Part shown: one piece after another, positions 1-11,020 of the stretch
Layout: each line of letters starts with the position of its first letter
Numbering within the stretch: position 1 is the stretch's first letter
Source of the DNA: Monarcha castaneiventris obscurior
Taxonomy: Eukaryota; Chordata; Aves; Passeriformes; Monarchidae
Direction of reading: 5' to 3'
Assembly: GCA_026261815.1 (NCBI GenBank)
Contig: JAMPIT010000476.1
Location: forward strand, 5,297,501-5,361,500
DNA: 64,000 bases
Translations under genes and position numbers: made by a program
The notes under the pieces: model-generated
Seen by the model: the letters and a program-made list of their open reading frames with translations, nothing else
Told to the model about the DNA's origin: nothing
Databases searched by the model: none

Positions 1-3000
1 TCTACCTCCATTTTACACCTTTTGCCGCTTGGTGGTCTCCTTCTCTGCCTGCTTTTGCTTCCACGATGCAAGGAGGGGTCTTGCTGCCGACCGTCCGAAC
101 TTTCCTCTCCTTCAACTCCCTCCTGAGATCCCTCAAGTTCTTGCTGATCTGAGAAGTATTTTATGAGGCAATTTTGTTCATGCCAAATGTGTCATAACCA
201 ATGGATCCCTGCCTACAGTCATCAGAGCCCTGCTCAGCCTCTCGGTGATGTGTGCTGTGCTGGAGCCAAGGAGACCGCACACAGGGCTGCTGTCTTTCTG
301 TCCCCTCTTTTGCTGGGCAGAAGATTTGTATCTGTCTGTGCACATTTGGTACGTTGCCATCACTCGTGCTCATACTACCCTTAAGTCTGCAGGGATCATG
401 GTCAAAAGGGGCCATCGGGGACTATTTGTGTCTCTCTCACGCTGGGCCAAGGTCAAGAGCTATTGTATCTTGGCCACTCTTCAGTACCACATGGCATCTC
501 CACAAGCACAAGCAGAGCCTTTGCCTCTGCCCACAAGTTTCCATGCAGCAAGGAGAACGTGGTGCTTTCTCCCTGCATCAGGGTCCCTGCTTGGCCCCCA
601 TCCTGGGGAAATGGCCTCAAAGCTTTGGGACACATTCCCCTGCTCTTTTGCACTGCTGGCTGATGTCACCTACCTACTCAGCAGCCAAAGCCACCAGGAC
701 TGCATGTCCCGGCCAGTCAAGTGGGACCAGGGACACATGATGCTCCAGACAAGGTTACAGCAGACAACCCCCAGGGACTCCATGAAGCTACTGGTGATTG
801 AGATCTGTTCTTGCAATCCTCAAGGCTTTTCCTCCCTATCAGAGCAGGGTCATGTCCCAGGAGAGGCCTGTCCTGCTTGGAGAAGATGGGGCAAGGAGTT
901 CTGCCCCATCTCACAGCCCCAGGAGAGGGACATGGCCACCATGAGGTTTCCTCTGCCATTTGCTCTGTGCCAAGGTTGGGGAAGATTCCAGTGTCACAAA
1001 AGCACCTGATCAGGGAGGACATTTCAGGGCTGGGGGTGGTGGAGTGGAGGTAGCACAGGGTTGGGAAGAGATGGAGGTTCCTTGAGGAAAAGGAAAAACC
1101 TCCAGCCTGGAAACCCTTTTGTTCCTCCTGGCACAATTTGGGGCAGGCAGCAAGGCAGGGGGGAAGGTGTGGTGGGATCTTGACATGGAGCCGCCTCAAG
1201 CTGATGTCCCAGCCTCTTTTAAAACGTCCATGAGTGCTTGGATTTGCCTCAGATTAAGTCCATTTGCCCGAGCTGGCATGTACCCATACATGGTCTAAAT
1301 GAGAACCACCCGTAACACCTCCTGTCCTCCCTCCTCCTCTCCCGCGCAGGTTCATTAAGGCCTTCCCCAGTGAGAACAGGCCGTGTTTCAGGGGGAACAC
1401 TGGAGCGTTTGATATTTTCCACTCTGCGTGTCAAGGGCATTTACAGTCGGCGTCAGGCTGTTCCGTCAGTCTGAGGGAAGCACTTTGAAGTGTTTGTGGT
1501 AGAGGCCACATGTGCACTCAAGATGTGCCGCTGCCTCTCTCGCTCCCTTTGCATTCCCAGCACCATGTGACAATCAACAACACGGCTTAACCCTTTCGCA
1601 CCGCTGCCTTGTCCCACTTGGAGATGGGGAATGGAGTCTTCATCTCCCCGTGTGTTTTGGTGGCTGGGCCCGGGAAGCTTGCAGTGATCCTGCTTCATTC
1701 CAGGGAAGTGGCAGCGCAGCTCAGGCACACACAGCTGAAGAAGGTGACAGGATAGAGCTGGGAGAACTTGCAGCTGCTGGTTCAAGCACAGGATCTGTTG
1801 CTAATCCCCACAAATGCTGCCAGAGATCCTGCTTTGATGATGAAAGCATCACTTGCCACAAGCAGCTGCGGAGTCAGCTTCCACCCTTGCCCATCCTGCA
1901 GTGGGTCCCAAGGAACTGATGGAAGGAGTCCCAGTGGCTGTGACACACCAGGGGTGTCCACAATGACATTACTGCCCATCCCTCCAGTGTGATGGATGGC
2001 ACATGACAAAATGGACAGCACTTGGGCTGCGTGGCTGCTGCCCGGGGACCTCTGAGCACAGAGAGAACAATGGCAGCTGCTTCCCCTTGGAGGCTCTGGT
2101 GCAAGCCTGGCAGTGTTTTGAGGAGCTCTCCATGGGGGCAGCTGTCACGGGTGAATCTCATTTCTTTGCACAGTAGCCATGTAGTGCTTTGCCATAGCAA
2201 AGGCTTTAGGGTATTTTCATGTACCCATGGAGTGCCCTGGAGAGGAGCTTGCTTTGAAATGAAACATGGGGATCAGCAAGCACAGCTGCTCTTTGAGGGG
2301 ACAGTAGCAGCCACCCAAGCATTCACCTCCCCTCAGCTCCCTAAAAAGAGTGCCGGGACAGAGTGGAGAAATTAAAGATGTGGTGTCACCAGGTGCCTAA
2401 GAGGCACCTTCTCTCCTGGCTCTCTTCATCCCCCACAGGCAGGAGGAGAGCGGCCTTCTCCAAAGAGCCCCCTGCCAGGCTTCATTCCTTGTGGGCGGAT
2501 CTTCCATCTTCTGTCAGGACCCCTCGGGTGGTTCTGGGGAGCTGGGCTTGGCTTGCATCTTTGGAAGTCACATAGAAGAGAAAAACCTCACTGCCCTGCA
2601 AGCCTGACTCTGCCAGGGGTTGAGCTGCAGCCTCCATGGGGTGGTGTTAATTCTGAGCAGATTGCCCATCTGATCTCTGCAGCCTTGACCCACTGCAGTA
2701 ATAAAAAGGACAGGGAAGGCAACAGGGGAGGAAAAAGCACAGCGGAAAAGGCAGAGCTCAACAACTACGAGCTAAGGGGACAGAGATGTGAGCCGCAGAG
2801 AGGCAGCTCCCACCCTCTGCTACTGTCTCCAGCACAGCCGTTTTTGGGGGCCAACGTGGTACTGCCCCATTCACTGACTCCTGCATTCCTGGAGCTGGGG
2901 GCAGGCCTAAGGCTGCAGTGCATTCCCCCTTGGCACTGCCAGTGTGCCATGGCAGCACAGATCCAGCACAGGAACGCTGCTCCGGCAGCTCCAGTGTTAA

Positions 3001-4230
3001 TGTGTGGCACAGAAGAAATAATCTTCCTTTTCAATGATTGCATTACAGTGGGTGGAGGCCTGGGGGAAGGGTGTCATTGTACTGGCCCTTGTTTGGCAGG
3101 GAAAAGACGTCTTCTGGGCTGCAGCTTCCTAGAAAAGTTGAAGCCAAAGCATTATCCAGTGTAACTGACCTCTCCTTCTTCCATGAAAACCCCTTCCCGG
3201 CAATTAATCTGAGTCCTGGAAACCCCTGCCTTCCGCTCTGACTTCCCAGGCCCTGGCAAAGTGTCTGACTCATCCTGCATCTCTGTGGCCATGGCTCCTC
3301 CTTGCCGAGGTGATTGACTTGGTCACCCAGGGAGGCCTGTGCTTTGCCGTCTTCAAAAGGGTCGATCAAAAAGCCCCAGACTTGCATCTCCATGTCTGTG
3401 TGTGTGTTTCCACGTGCTGAGCTGGCACCAAGAGGAGACGTGGCAGGAAGTTACAGTTTGTTCTGATTCATCAGACCACTTCGAAATTCCAAATCCTCTA
3501 AATCTGAAAGGTCAGAGTTAGAAAAGTGACTCCTGGCTGCCCCTGGAGCACCACCCCTATATCCTGATAAAAGTATGACCTGTCCACAAAACTGCAGCCA
3601 TCCAAGCATCATACACTTAGCCTAAGTTCACCATCAGCCCACTGGTGAGAAACAGGTGAAGATGGTTACATCAGTAGGGAACAGCTGCCCAAAACAGCCT
3701 TCCAAACATTAGGCAGAGACACCACATGAGCAGGAGCTTCAGGTTTTTTGCTTTGAGGGATCTTTCTGATTAGACTTGTTTTCCCTTTCTGTTGGAGTTA
3801 GTACCTGGGGTAGAAATCAGTTTCTTTAGAGTTTATTTTTCTCCCCCATTGCCCCAAAGCCCCTCCACTCTGATGACAAATTCACAGACCCAAGGGCAGG
3901 CGGATTTCCTTTCACCTCGCAAACCCCCAGTGGGACTGATTTTGTAAGACCTGAACGTGCCATGGACCCCAGCTGTCTGTCACCCTCCTGGAGTGTTGAG
4001 AGATATTCATCCCCATCAGCCTGCCAAGCCAAGTTTCCATGCCAGGGATACATGAGATATAAATGAGTCGTGGTTGGGGAATGAAGACAGCTTCTCCTTT
4101 CTGTGCTCATGACACAGTGCCTGCTGACAGCCCCAAAGGCACATTCAGCTTTGGGCTGACCTGGTCACACACACCACCTCTGTTAAGGGCAACACCTCAC
4201 CCTTGTGTAAACCCTTTACTCAGAGGATCA

Positions 4231-4353
4231 CACAGTGCTTTGCAAATGCCTGCTTATTAATCCTCACCATGGTCCTGGGAAGAAATAAGAGACACAGTGG
4301 AATCACCTCATTTGCTATGGAGTGGGGGCACTTTCTGGGGTGAAACTGAGGCG
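4231..4353. repeat. Decayed MIR-like ancient SINE fragment
   Basis: The order of motifs CACAGTGCTTTGCAAA, TTAATCCTCAC and GGTGAAACTGAGGCG is that of the 3' half of MIR-type elements (consensus AGTGCTTTACAAA, TTAATCCTCACA, GGGGAAACTGAGGCA). Divergence is high, and the family call is by eye. Confidence 0.45.
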
Positions 4354-4453
4354 TTTAACAGATGAGAACAGTGCTGCTCCATGTAACACACCAGCCAGAA
4401 ATTAAATGAAAGGAATTAAAATCTTAGTGATGGAGGGGAATTTTAGTCAGGAA

Positions 4454-4473
4454 CAGTGTGATTAATCACACTG
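4454..4473. repeat. Perfect 20-bp palindrome with TGATTAATCA centre
   Basis: The 20 bases equal their own reverse complement with no spacer. The centre TGATTAATCA contains two inverted TAATCA half-sites, a layout bound by homeodomain dimers and HOX/PBX-type complexes. No repeat family is recognised around it. A regulatory role is inference only. Confidence 0.6.
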
Positions 4474-5600
4474 AAACTTGGCTGAGACAACAGTGAAAGG
4501 CACCATGTGATTTTTATCAGGCTCTGTTAGGGCTCCACTAATACTCCAGAGTGACAGGTAATGTAGCATCCCAGCAGAACAGGCTGGGATGGCAGGATCA
4601 GTACTCAGTTTGGGAGGGAAAGGGCTAGACAGAATTTCCAAAAGCAACAGTGTGACTGGGATTGTTGGCCATGACCCACAGCTGCCATCAGACCTCAGGC
4701 TCATTCACCGGTTGAGAAGTTCTTGCTCCTTGTGACTCCAGGGACAAGTGGCTCTCAGCCCAGAACCCAGGACACCGTTGTCACCTGCTGTTTGTGTCAC
4801 ACACAGTCTCCACCCCTTGCCCCGAGGTGCTTTTTGCCATTCCCACTGCTGAATTTGTGCTTTTTCAGGCAGATGAGACAAAGGCATGCCTGGTCTTTAT
4901 GTGCAGGTTTATTTTCCCATTTCATCTCTGCACCCTGGACTGTCCTCAAACCTACCATTCCTTTGGAAAGCTCCTCAGCTCAGCCATACCCTCCTGCATA
5001 TGTAGCCAATGTGCATGAAATCAGTGGCAGGCACAGCTACATAACCCTGTGTCCTCGTGATGACTCTCAAGGTGGTTTACAAATAACCCACGAAATCCCA
5101 CTCATCTAAGTGGGATTATCTGAAAAGCAAACTCTACTCAGTTGTAGGATATACATGCCTGGTCCCAAACCCAAATCAGCCCAGATGACAATACTTGCCA
5201 GGAAGAAAAGGTCAATAGAGCTCATTTTCTCTCCAGGACTTCAGGAGGCAAGAATTTGCCAATCCTTCCATTCTAACAACTCATTTCAGAGTGGATTGTA
5301 CAAGACTGAAGGATACTAAAATGGACTGGGCATACTGTGTGAACACATCTCATTTTGCACATGCAGTCCAAGATGATGGCAGGAGGTGGAGGATAAGATT
5401 ATGTATGAATGAAGCAAGAGATCATAGGCTTATTTTCTGGGCACTGATAACTTTAGTAATTCTCAATGCCAGCTCTGCCAGCCCTGTGCCTCCACCCAGG
5501 TCACATACCACTGTGAGGTGGCTTTTGTATCCTCATTGCAATGAAGGATTTTATCCTGCTAGGGTTTATTATTCTTTTATAGACTGAAGGGCCTCAGCCT

Positions 5601-5640
5601 AATCTTTCAACAAAAAAAAAATAAAAAGGAATCTTTCAAC
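5601..5640 (+). repeat. A-rich tract flanked by 11-bp direct repeats
   Basis: AATCTTTCAAC occurs at 5601-5611 and again at 5630-5640, on either side of an 18-base run of A with one T and a terminal GG. This is the layout left when a poly(A) tail is integrated with a target-site duplication and almost no body sequence. Simple tandem duplication is the alternative. Confidence 0.5.
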
Positions 5641-6225
5641 ATTTCAGTGCTGTTGTAATTGGCTCCAAAAATAGCACCCTCAGAGCCACATTTTTTAAAC
5701 TTCTCAAGTCCAAGGATTAACCTTTTTCAGAAAAGCATAATAATCAATAATCAGAAGACCAACTTGTATATTTTTTATATATCAAATCAAATAAACAAAA
5801 GACTAAAATTTGAAAGCTAATCTATAGTAGCTTTTATTTTCTCCCATTTTGTTTGTGTGCTTGCTTCTGTGGCTGCTGGAGGGGAGAGAGAGGGTTTAGT
5901 ATTGTTTCACGAGCCACTGCTGGATGCTTTATTGCCCACCAAAGGCCCGTGGATCAGGGTCTGAGAAACACTGCTTTGGAGATAAACAGACTCGTTACAG
6001 GCAGGCCTGGCTCTCTGCTCTGCCTTCTGGCCCATGCTGCAGCAGACTCCACATTCTGTCTTTAGCTCCCTTATAAACCCAAGGGCACTGGCTACCTCCC
6101 CTGCACAGCTCCATTCATGCTACCTTGTCCTGGCATTTCCTGTGCCTTCAGTTTACACCCCTATGTCTTGGGGTGACTCTATGGTGTGTATCCCCTATCA
6201 CGGCTCTATGCCAGAAAATTAGTTT

Positions 6226-6780
6226 TGTGCCTTTAAACTGAGCTTGAGAGGGGAGGAAAAAACGAACTTTTCAAAGCAAGTTCCCAAGGACACAGAGATA
6301 GGGACTTCTCTGCGTTCTCCAGTGGCGGTAGCACGCAGGGAGCACCCTGCCTGTCTCTTCAGCCAGTTTGTTTGGGTTTTTTTCCTTCCCTTTTTCTCCA
6401 GTGTGTTTCCTAGGACTTTGGTGGGGGCTTTTTCTCCTTTTTTCCTCTTCTGGACTGTTTCAACAACATCAGAACACATCAGGAGAACTTCTCCTCAGGC
6501 CCAGAGGGGGCCTAAGGCCACCCCCCACGCCAGCTCCGAGAAGGAGGGACCACACCTACGAGAGGACTCTAATTTCTTCCCGGGTTTTCTCATTATAGTG
6601 AGGGGTTTTACTATTTAGTATCATTATCCTTTTCCTGTGTGTTTGTTAATAAATAGGTTTTATCTCCTTCACTTTCCTTTGAGGAATTTTTTTTCCTGAA
6701 CCTGGTGGGGGGAAGGCTGGTCGTGACCTGACTTTTCTCCCAGAGTATATATTGCTAGATTTTGGCCGAAACCGGCACAC
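6226..6780 (+). mobile_element. Probable solo LTR of an avian endogenous retrovirus
   Basis: A segment of about 550 bp begins TG and ends ACA. It has an AATAAA polyadenylation signal at 6649-6654 followed by a U5-like stretch of about 125 bases. The tail (GAACCTGGTGGGGGG, then GATTTTGGCCGAAACCGGCACA-like sequence) resembles the 3' ends of passerine ERV LTRs as I remember them. No gag, pol or env remains follow, so it appears to be a solo LTR. I could not find a convincing target-site duplication, and the 5' boundary could be off by tens of bases. Confidence 0.5.
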
Positions 6781-8063
6781 CCTGGATCCATGCCATGCTG
6801 CGTGCACTCCACCCAGGTCAGCTCCATGGCAAAGTACCATTGCCCCAGGGATGCAGAATAATGCCAGCTTGTCCTGCATTTTAAAAAAGACAGTGCGTGT
6901 CCCCTCAGAGAGGATGAGTCGCCTCCACTGCTCCTCCATTACTGCAAATGGCTTTCCCTGCCAGGAAAACTGGCCTCAGAGCAGCCCTCTCTCTGACCCC
7001 TCCCCCAGCTCTCTCCAAATTTTTCAAGCAGACACCTTGGCACCTCCTGTTGCCTTCAGACTGTGTTAGTGTTGGCCAGCTGGGAGTGACAGCTTCCATC
7101 TTCTTTCTCCTTGTTTCATTAACTGTCACGTTAGGGGTTTTGATCTTCCCTGGAACAAAGCCCTGCCAAGAGACTGACTCCACTGCAGTTTCACGTAATT
7201 GCCAGGGAAGACTGTGCAGTTGGTAATGACCAAGGCAGCGAAATAACACTGGATGCACTCAGGATATGGCGTTCACATATTGTACTTTCATAAAGGTATA
7301 GCAATGGAAACATTCCCTATTTTGATTGTCCCAAAGCCACAGGAAAAAGGGAATTAAGGGAATTGATATGTCTGGGATAGATGCCAGCTCTGATTTACTC
7401 ACATTTTTACCCTGATGTGAAATACCTTGGTCAGAGATGGAAAACTTTTATAGAAGACATGAACCAAATCAGGCCCTGCAACTGCTGGTATCCAGCTAAG
7501 AGCTGTCTCACCTGGCACAGCCCGAGAAACACTAAAACAAAGGAACTGGGAATCAAATGGACAACAGCAGCTCTGTAAGAAATTTCTTCTCTTCCTCCAG
7601 AGGGTTTGGACATACCCACATTTACAGTCTGCCTTCTGACCACAAAGTGCCTAAGGTACCAGAACACCAGTGAGTTAGGATGTAGGGGTTGGCAGGGCTC
7701 CTGGAAAGAGGATGTGCTTTATCATCAAATCCCAGCACGATTTGGTATGGAGAGGCACAGAGTGGTCAAGGCAAAGTGGTGAGCCCAAAACAGGGTTGCC
7801 TTTGGAAGCAGTATAAAATAAAATATCCTTGCTAACATAACCTCACCTTCCAGTTTAACCTCCATGTTTCCTCAGAGAGTGCAAACTTGCCTGCACATAT
7901 TTTAGGCACAGCAACCCACTTAGGAAGACTCAGATGAAGGGTAAATCCAATTAAAGCAAAATGGAATGAAAGTCCCAAATTATTTCAATGTGTCAGAGTG
8001 AGGAGTTTGCAAATCCACTGGTTATTGCAAAGCTCTTCTGGGAAAAATAATTTCTGTATAGAT

Positions 8064-8125
8064 TCCACCCCACTTTGCTGAATTCCATGGGAGTTTTGCC
8101 ATCAACTTCAATGGGAGAAGGACCA
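8064..8125. repeat. Ancient amniote interspersed repeat fragment (CAATGGGAG type)
   Basis: CCATGGGAGTTTTGCCAT followed by CAACTTCAATGGGAG matches a decayed repeat common in turtle, crocodile and bird genomes, whose consensus carries GGGAGTTTTGCCATTGACTTCAATGGG. The family name cannot be settled by eye. Confidence 0.45.
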
Positions 8126-10973
8126 ACACATACTGGCAAACTTTAGGCAATTAATTGTACTTAAGGCCAAATGCATTTGCTCTTATCCCCAATCCTGCAA
8201 TGAATTTTCTATAGAAATATCTCTGCCCCTCCAGTGGTGTCCACTGAACTCAAAACCAGAGAGGTCCAACTGCAAGATCTCATCTGACTGTCCAGAAACC
8301 AATAAGAACATAGATCTGCATTAATCTTGCTGAGATTAATATGAGTTCAATTAAGGGCAGAATTTGATGAAAATATTTCATAACATATCAAGCTGGAGGG
8401 TAGATGAAAGCTTTTTTTTTAGCTCACTAATAAACCAAAACAGAAATAGCACTGCAGAGGAAGTAGTTTGTTTGTGATGGCTCCCTCCTTTGGGAAGGTG
8501 ACTACAGAAACCACAAAATTATTACTGCTAAAATAACCAAAACAAAACACAAAAGTAGGCAGATCTTTTTTGTTAAAATAAAAAACCTTAAATTAGGCAG
8601 GATATCACCCATAATTATTTCTCGTTAAAATTCCCAAACACCAAACAGTGGGATGAAGTGTTCTGCCCACATCACTCACCTCCAATCTCTGTTCAGAGCA
8701 ATGCAAAATAGTGAAGGTCCTTTCTTGATTTATGGAGCATAGAGGGTTTTTTTGCATGTATTTAAATTTTAATAGGACTTCCAAAATTCTGGTAGCATAA
8801 ACTAGATTTCCAGCACCTCAGTGTGCCACCCCACAGATGCACGCATGCTTCCTCTAATGTTGTGCTCCACAGCTGAGCTCGTTGCTCTCCAAGGCTCTCT
8901 AACACAGTTACTAAAGGGCAGATACTTGTTTTTATAAACTTGCTAGAAAGCCATTTTCTCCCTTAAAAGTAATTTATGTCATTCAGCTAGAAAGCTTGTT
9001 TTCAGTATAGAATACTTTTTGATCACCTCTGTTAAGTCTTTCTGCCTCATCTCATCTGGTTCCTATGGAAATGGCAAGTCTTCCAGAACTGCAAATTTTA
9101 TTTCCCAGCCAATGTTAGGAAAATTGTTGTTTTTTTCCCACTACCTTCTGAGACAGTATTTGCATATAAATACCATTCACATCTCAGAAAATATATTTGA
9201 AATTATTATTCATTACACTGGAGACCTTTCATGTTTCCACAAGAAGCTGTCTTATTTTTTCTCCCCTTCCACATAAGCAAAAAAAATATCCTGTTTGCTT
9301 CTTCACTAATCCTCACCTCCTTTATACATGCAGTTCTTGTTTACCTGAATTCTTGTTATATTAAAAAAACCCCAAACCCAAACCAATAGAGAGAAAATAA
9401 GAAAAATTGGCACCTTTTTTGCCAAAATAGCACTTCCTACCCTTGATCCATGGTTGGCTGGCAAGGTTATAAAAGTCTGTAGTTGGTGTGGAGAACCACC
9501 TATTTTTAAAAACTCTTTATTCAAAGTTGAACAATACAAGTGTAAGTGCTCCAAAGGACATAAAGAAGGTTGTCAGGGTTCTTTGCCATGGCTTGGGAGC
9601 TTTTGTGTTAAGGAAGAAAGAAAGAGCATGGGGTTGCATGCCTTTTCTCTGTAGGATAAGCCACAGTGAGCTGAACAGAGAGTGATGGATTCCTTGCCAG
9701 GGTGAGCACCTTACACTTCAGGACAGGGAGAAGAGACTCATTGCTTGAGTCAGCCAGAATCAAGTGAGGATACTCTTGTCTTGGCTTGTTTCACAAACAC
9801 ACAGTGGTGGTGCCTGCTTATGGATCCACTGGACATCCTGGGCCAGTTGCTGGTGCTTTTTTCCACATCTCCTCTCTCTTTGCTGTCCTGCTCTCTCACT
9901 TCGGGGCTCCACCTCACTACTGTGCCCACATTTTGGATGGCTCTTCCAGGTGTAAAACAAGCCTGAAGCAGGAGGAGACAACACCATCCACTGGACAGTG
10001 AAAGAACAGGGCATGACTGCAGACTGTCAATGCAAGTGCTGTGCAAGCCTCTGCTTCCAAGTCTTGTGAAGAACCCCTCCTTGGAAAGAGGACCCAGAAG
10101 GGGAAGAGTAGTTGGAGAAACCTGTTTAGTCTGGGCAGCGAGGAAACAGGACTTCTCTTGCTCTCCCTCATATAGATCACTTTTGAAACCCCCACTTGTT
10201 CTAACACTGTCCCAGGCAAAGAGCAGACAGAGCACAGCACCAGATGAGAGCCACATGCTGAGATCAAGTGGTGAAAATCTTCTCTATGTCTCTGCATTGC
10301 TCCTGCAGGGCACCTGAATAACAGATTCATGAGCAAAGAATTTACTTTCTCAGTAGGATCATTCTTGATATTAGCATAGAAACTTAACAATAATATAAAT
10401 TTTAGCTGTCCCCTTGTTACCTCCTCATGCACCTTGGAACTCTTCAGCATCTTCTCAGTTGCTGACAAGGAAGTTCTCCTTTAAAAGAAAAGAAAACCAT
10501 GATTTATTACTGTTTTCACCAGGTTGTGGCATATACAGAATTCTTAATGAGATCATCCCCTCTATCCCTATAAAGCCCCTATGCACCAGCAAAGAGCCTG
10601 TGTCTTCATGAGCTACATTTTGGAAATTTTCAGGACTTGTGCAGCTGGGAGATGGCTAAAACAGTGCTAAGAAGGGCCACAGGTCTCTGGGTTTTGCAGC
10701 CACACCAGCCATGGAAAGAAGACCTGCCATAGATGCTGGCAGCCATGGGCAAACCTTCTTTCAGAGGAAATGGAGATGTGCTGGGAAGCTCCCAAGAGAG
10801 CAAAAGAATGCTTCCAGACAGTCAGGTGGAGCAGCCTGCTGGCTCCATCAACCTGACGGACTTGGCAGCCTCTCCTGCTCCAGCTGGCCAGGATCCTGGA
10901 GTCTGGAAAGCTGCAGGCAGAGTTACTGAGTTATTGGGAGAAAACAGATACCTGCATAAGCTTATACACAGTG

Positions 10974-11007
<34 letters not shown>

Positions 11008-11020
11008 GTATACACACACA
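10974..11020. repeat. (CA)n microsatellite with TATATGTATA interruption
   Basis: A run of CA dinucleotides of about 29 bases is followed by TATATGTATA and a further short CA run. The open frames reading through it are translation artefacts of the repeat. Confidence 0.95.

Larger units (their letters stand above)
1..6225. other. Gene-free GC-rich segment
   Basis: No exon could be supported. Open frames of up to 254 codons occur on both strands, but they overlap one another, show no domain or conserved motif, and are expected by chance in GC-rich DNA. The first 4 kb is visibly richer in G+C than the rest of the window. The segment includes a perfect palindrome at 4454-4473, a MIR-like fragment at 4231-4353 and a short A-rich tract between direct repeats at 5601-5640. 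Confidence 0.6.

Noticed and set aside
245..1009. Longest open frame in the window (254 codons, plus strand)
   Set aside because: It overlaps other open frames on both strands, has no domain, repeat or conserved motif, and lies in GC-rich DNA where long chance frames are common.
2553..3164. 203-codon plus-strand open frame
   Set aside because: No recognisable protein similarity or splice context; several competing frames cover the same bases.
6244..6618. 124-codon open frame inside the LTR-like segment
   Set aside because: It covers LTR sequence with low-complexity Phe and Pro runs and shows no retroviral protein motif.
9917..10468. 183-codon minus-strand open frame
   Set aside because: No recognisable domain, and overlapping frames on both strands are of similar length.
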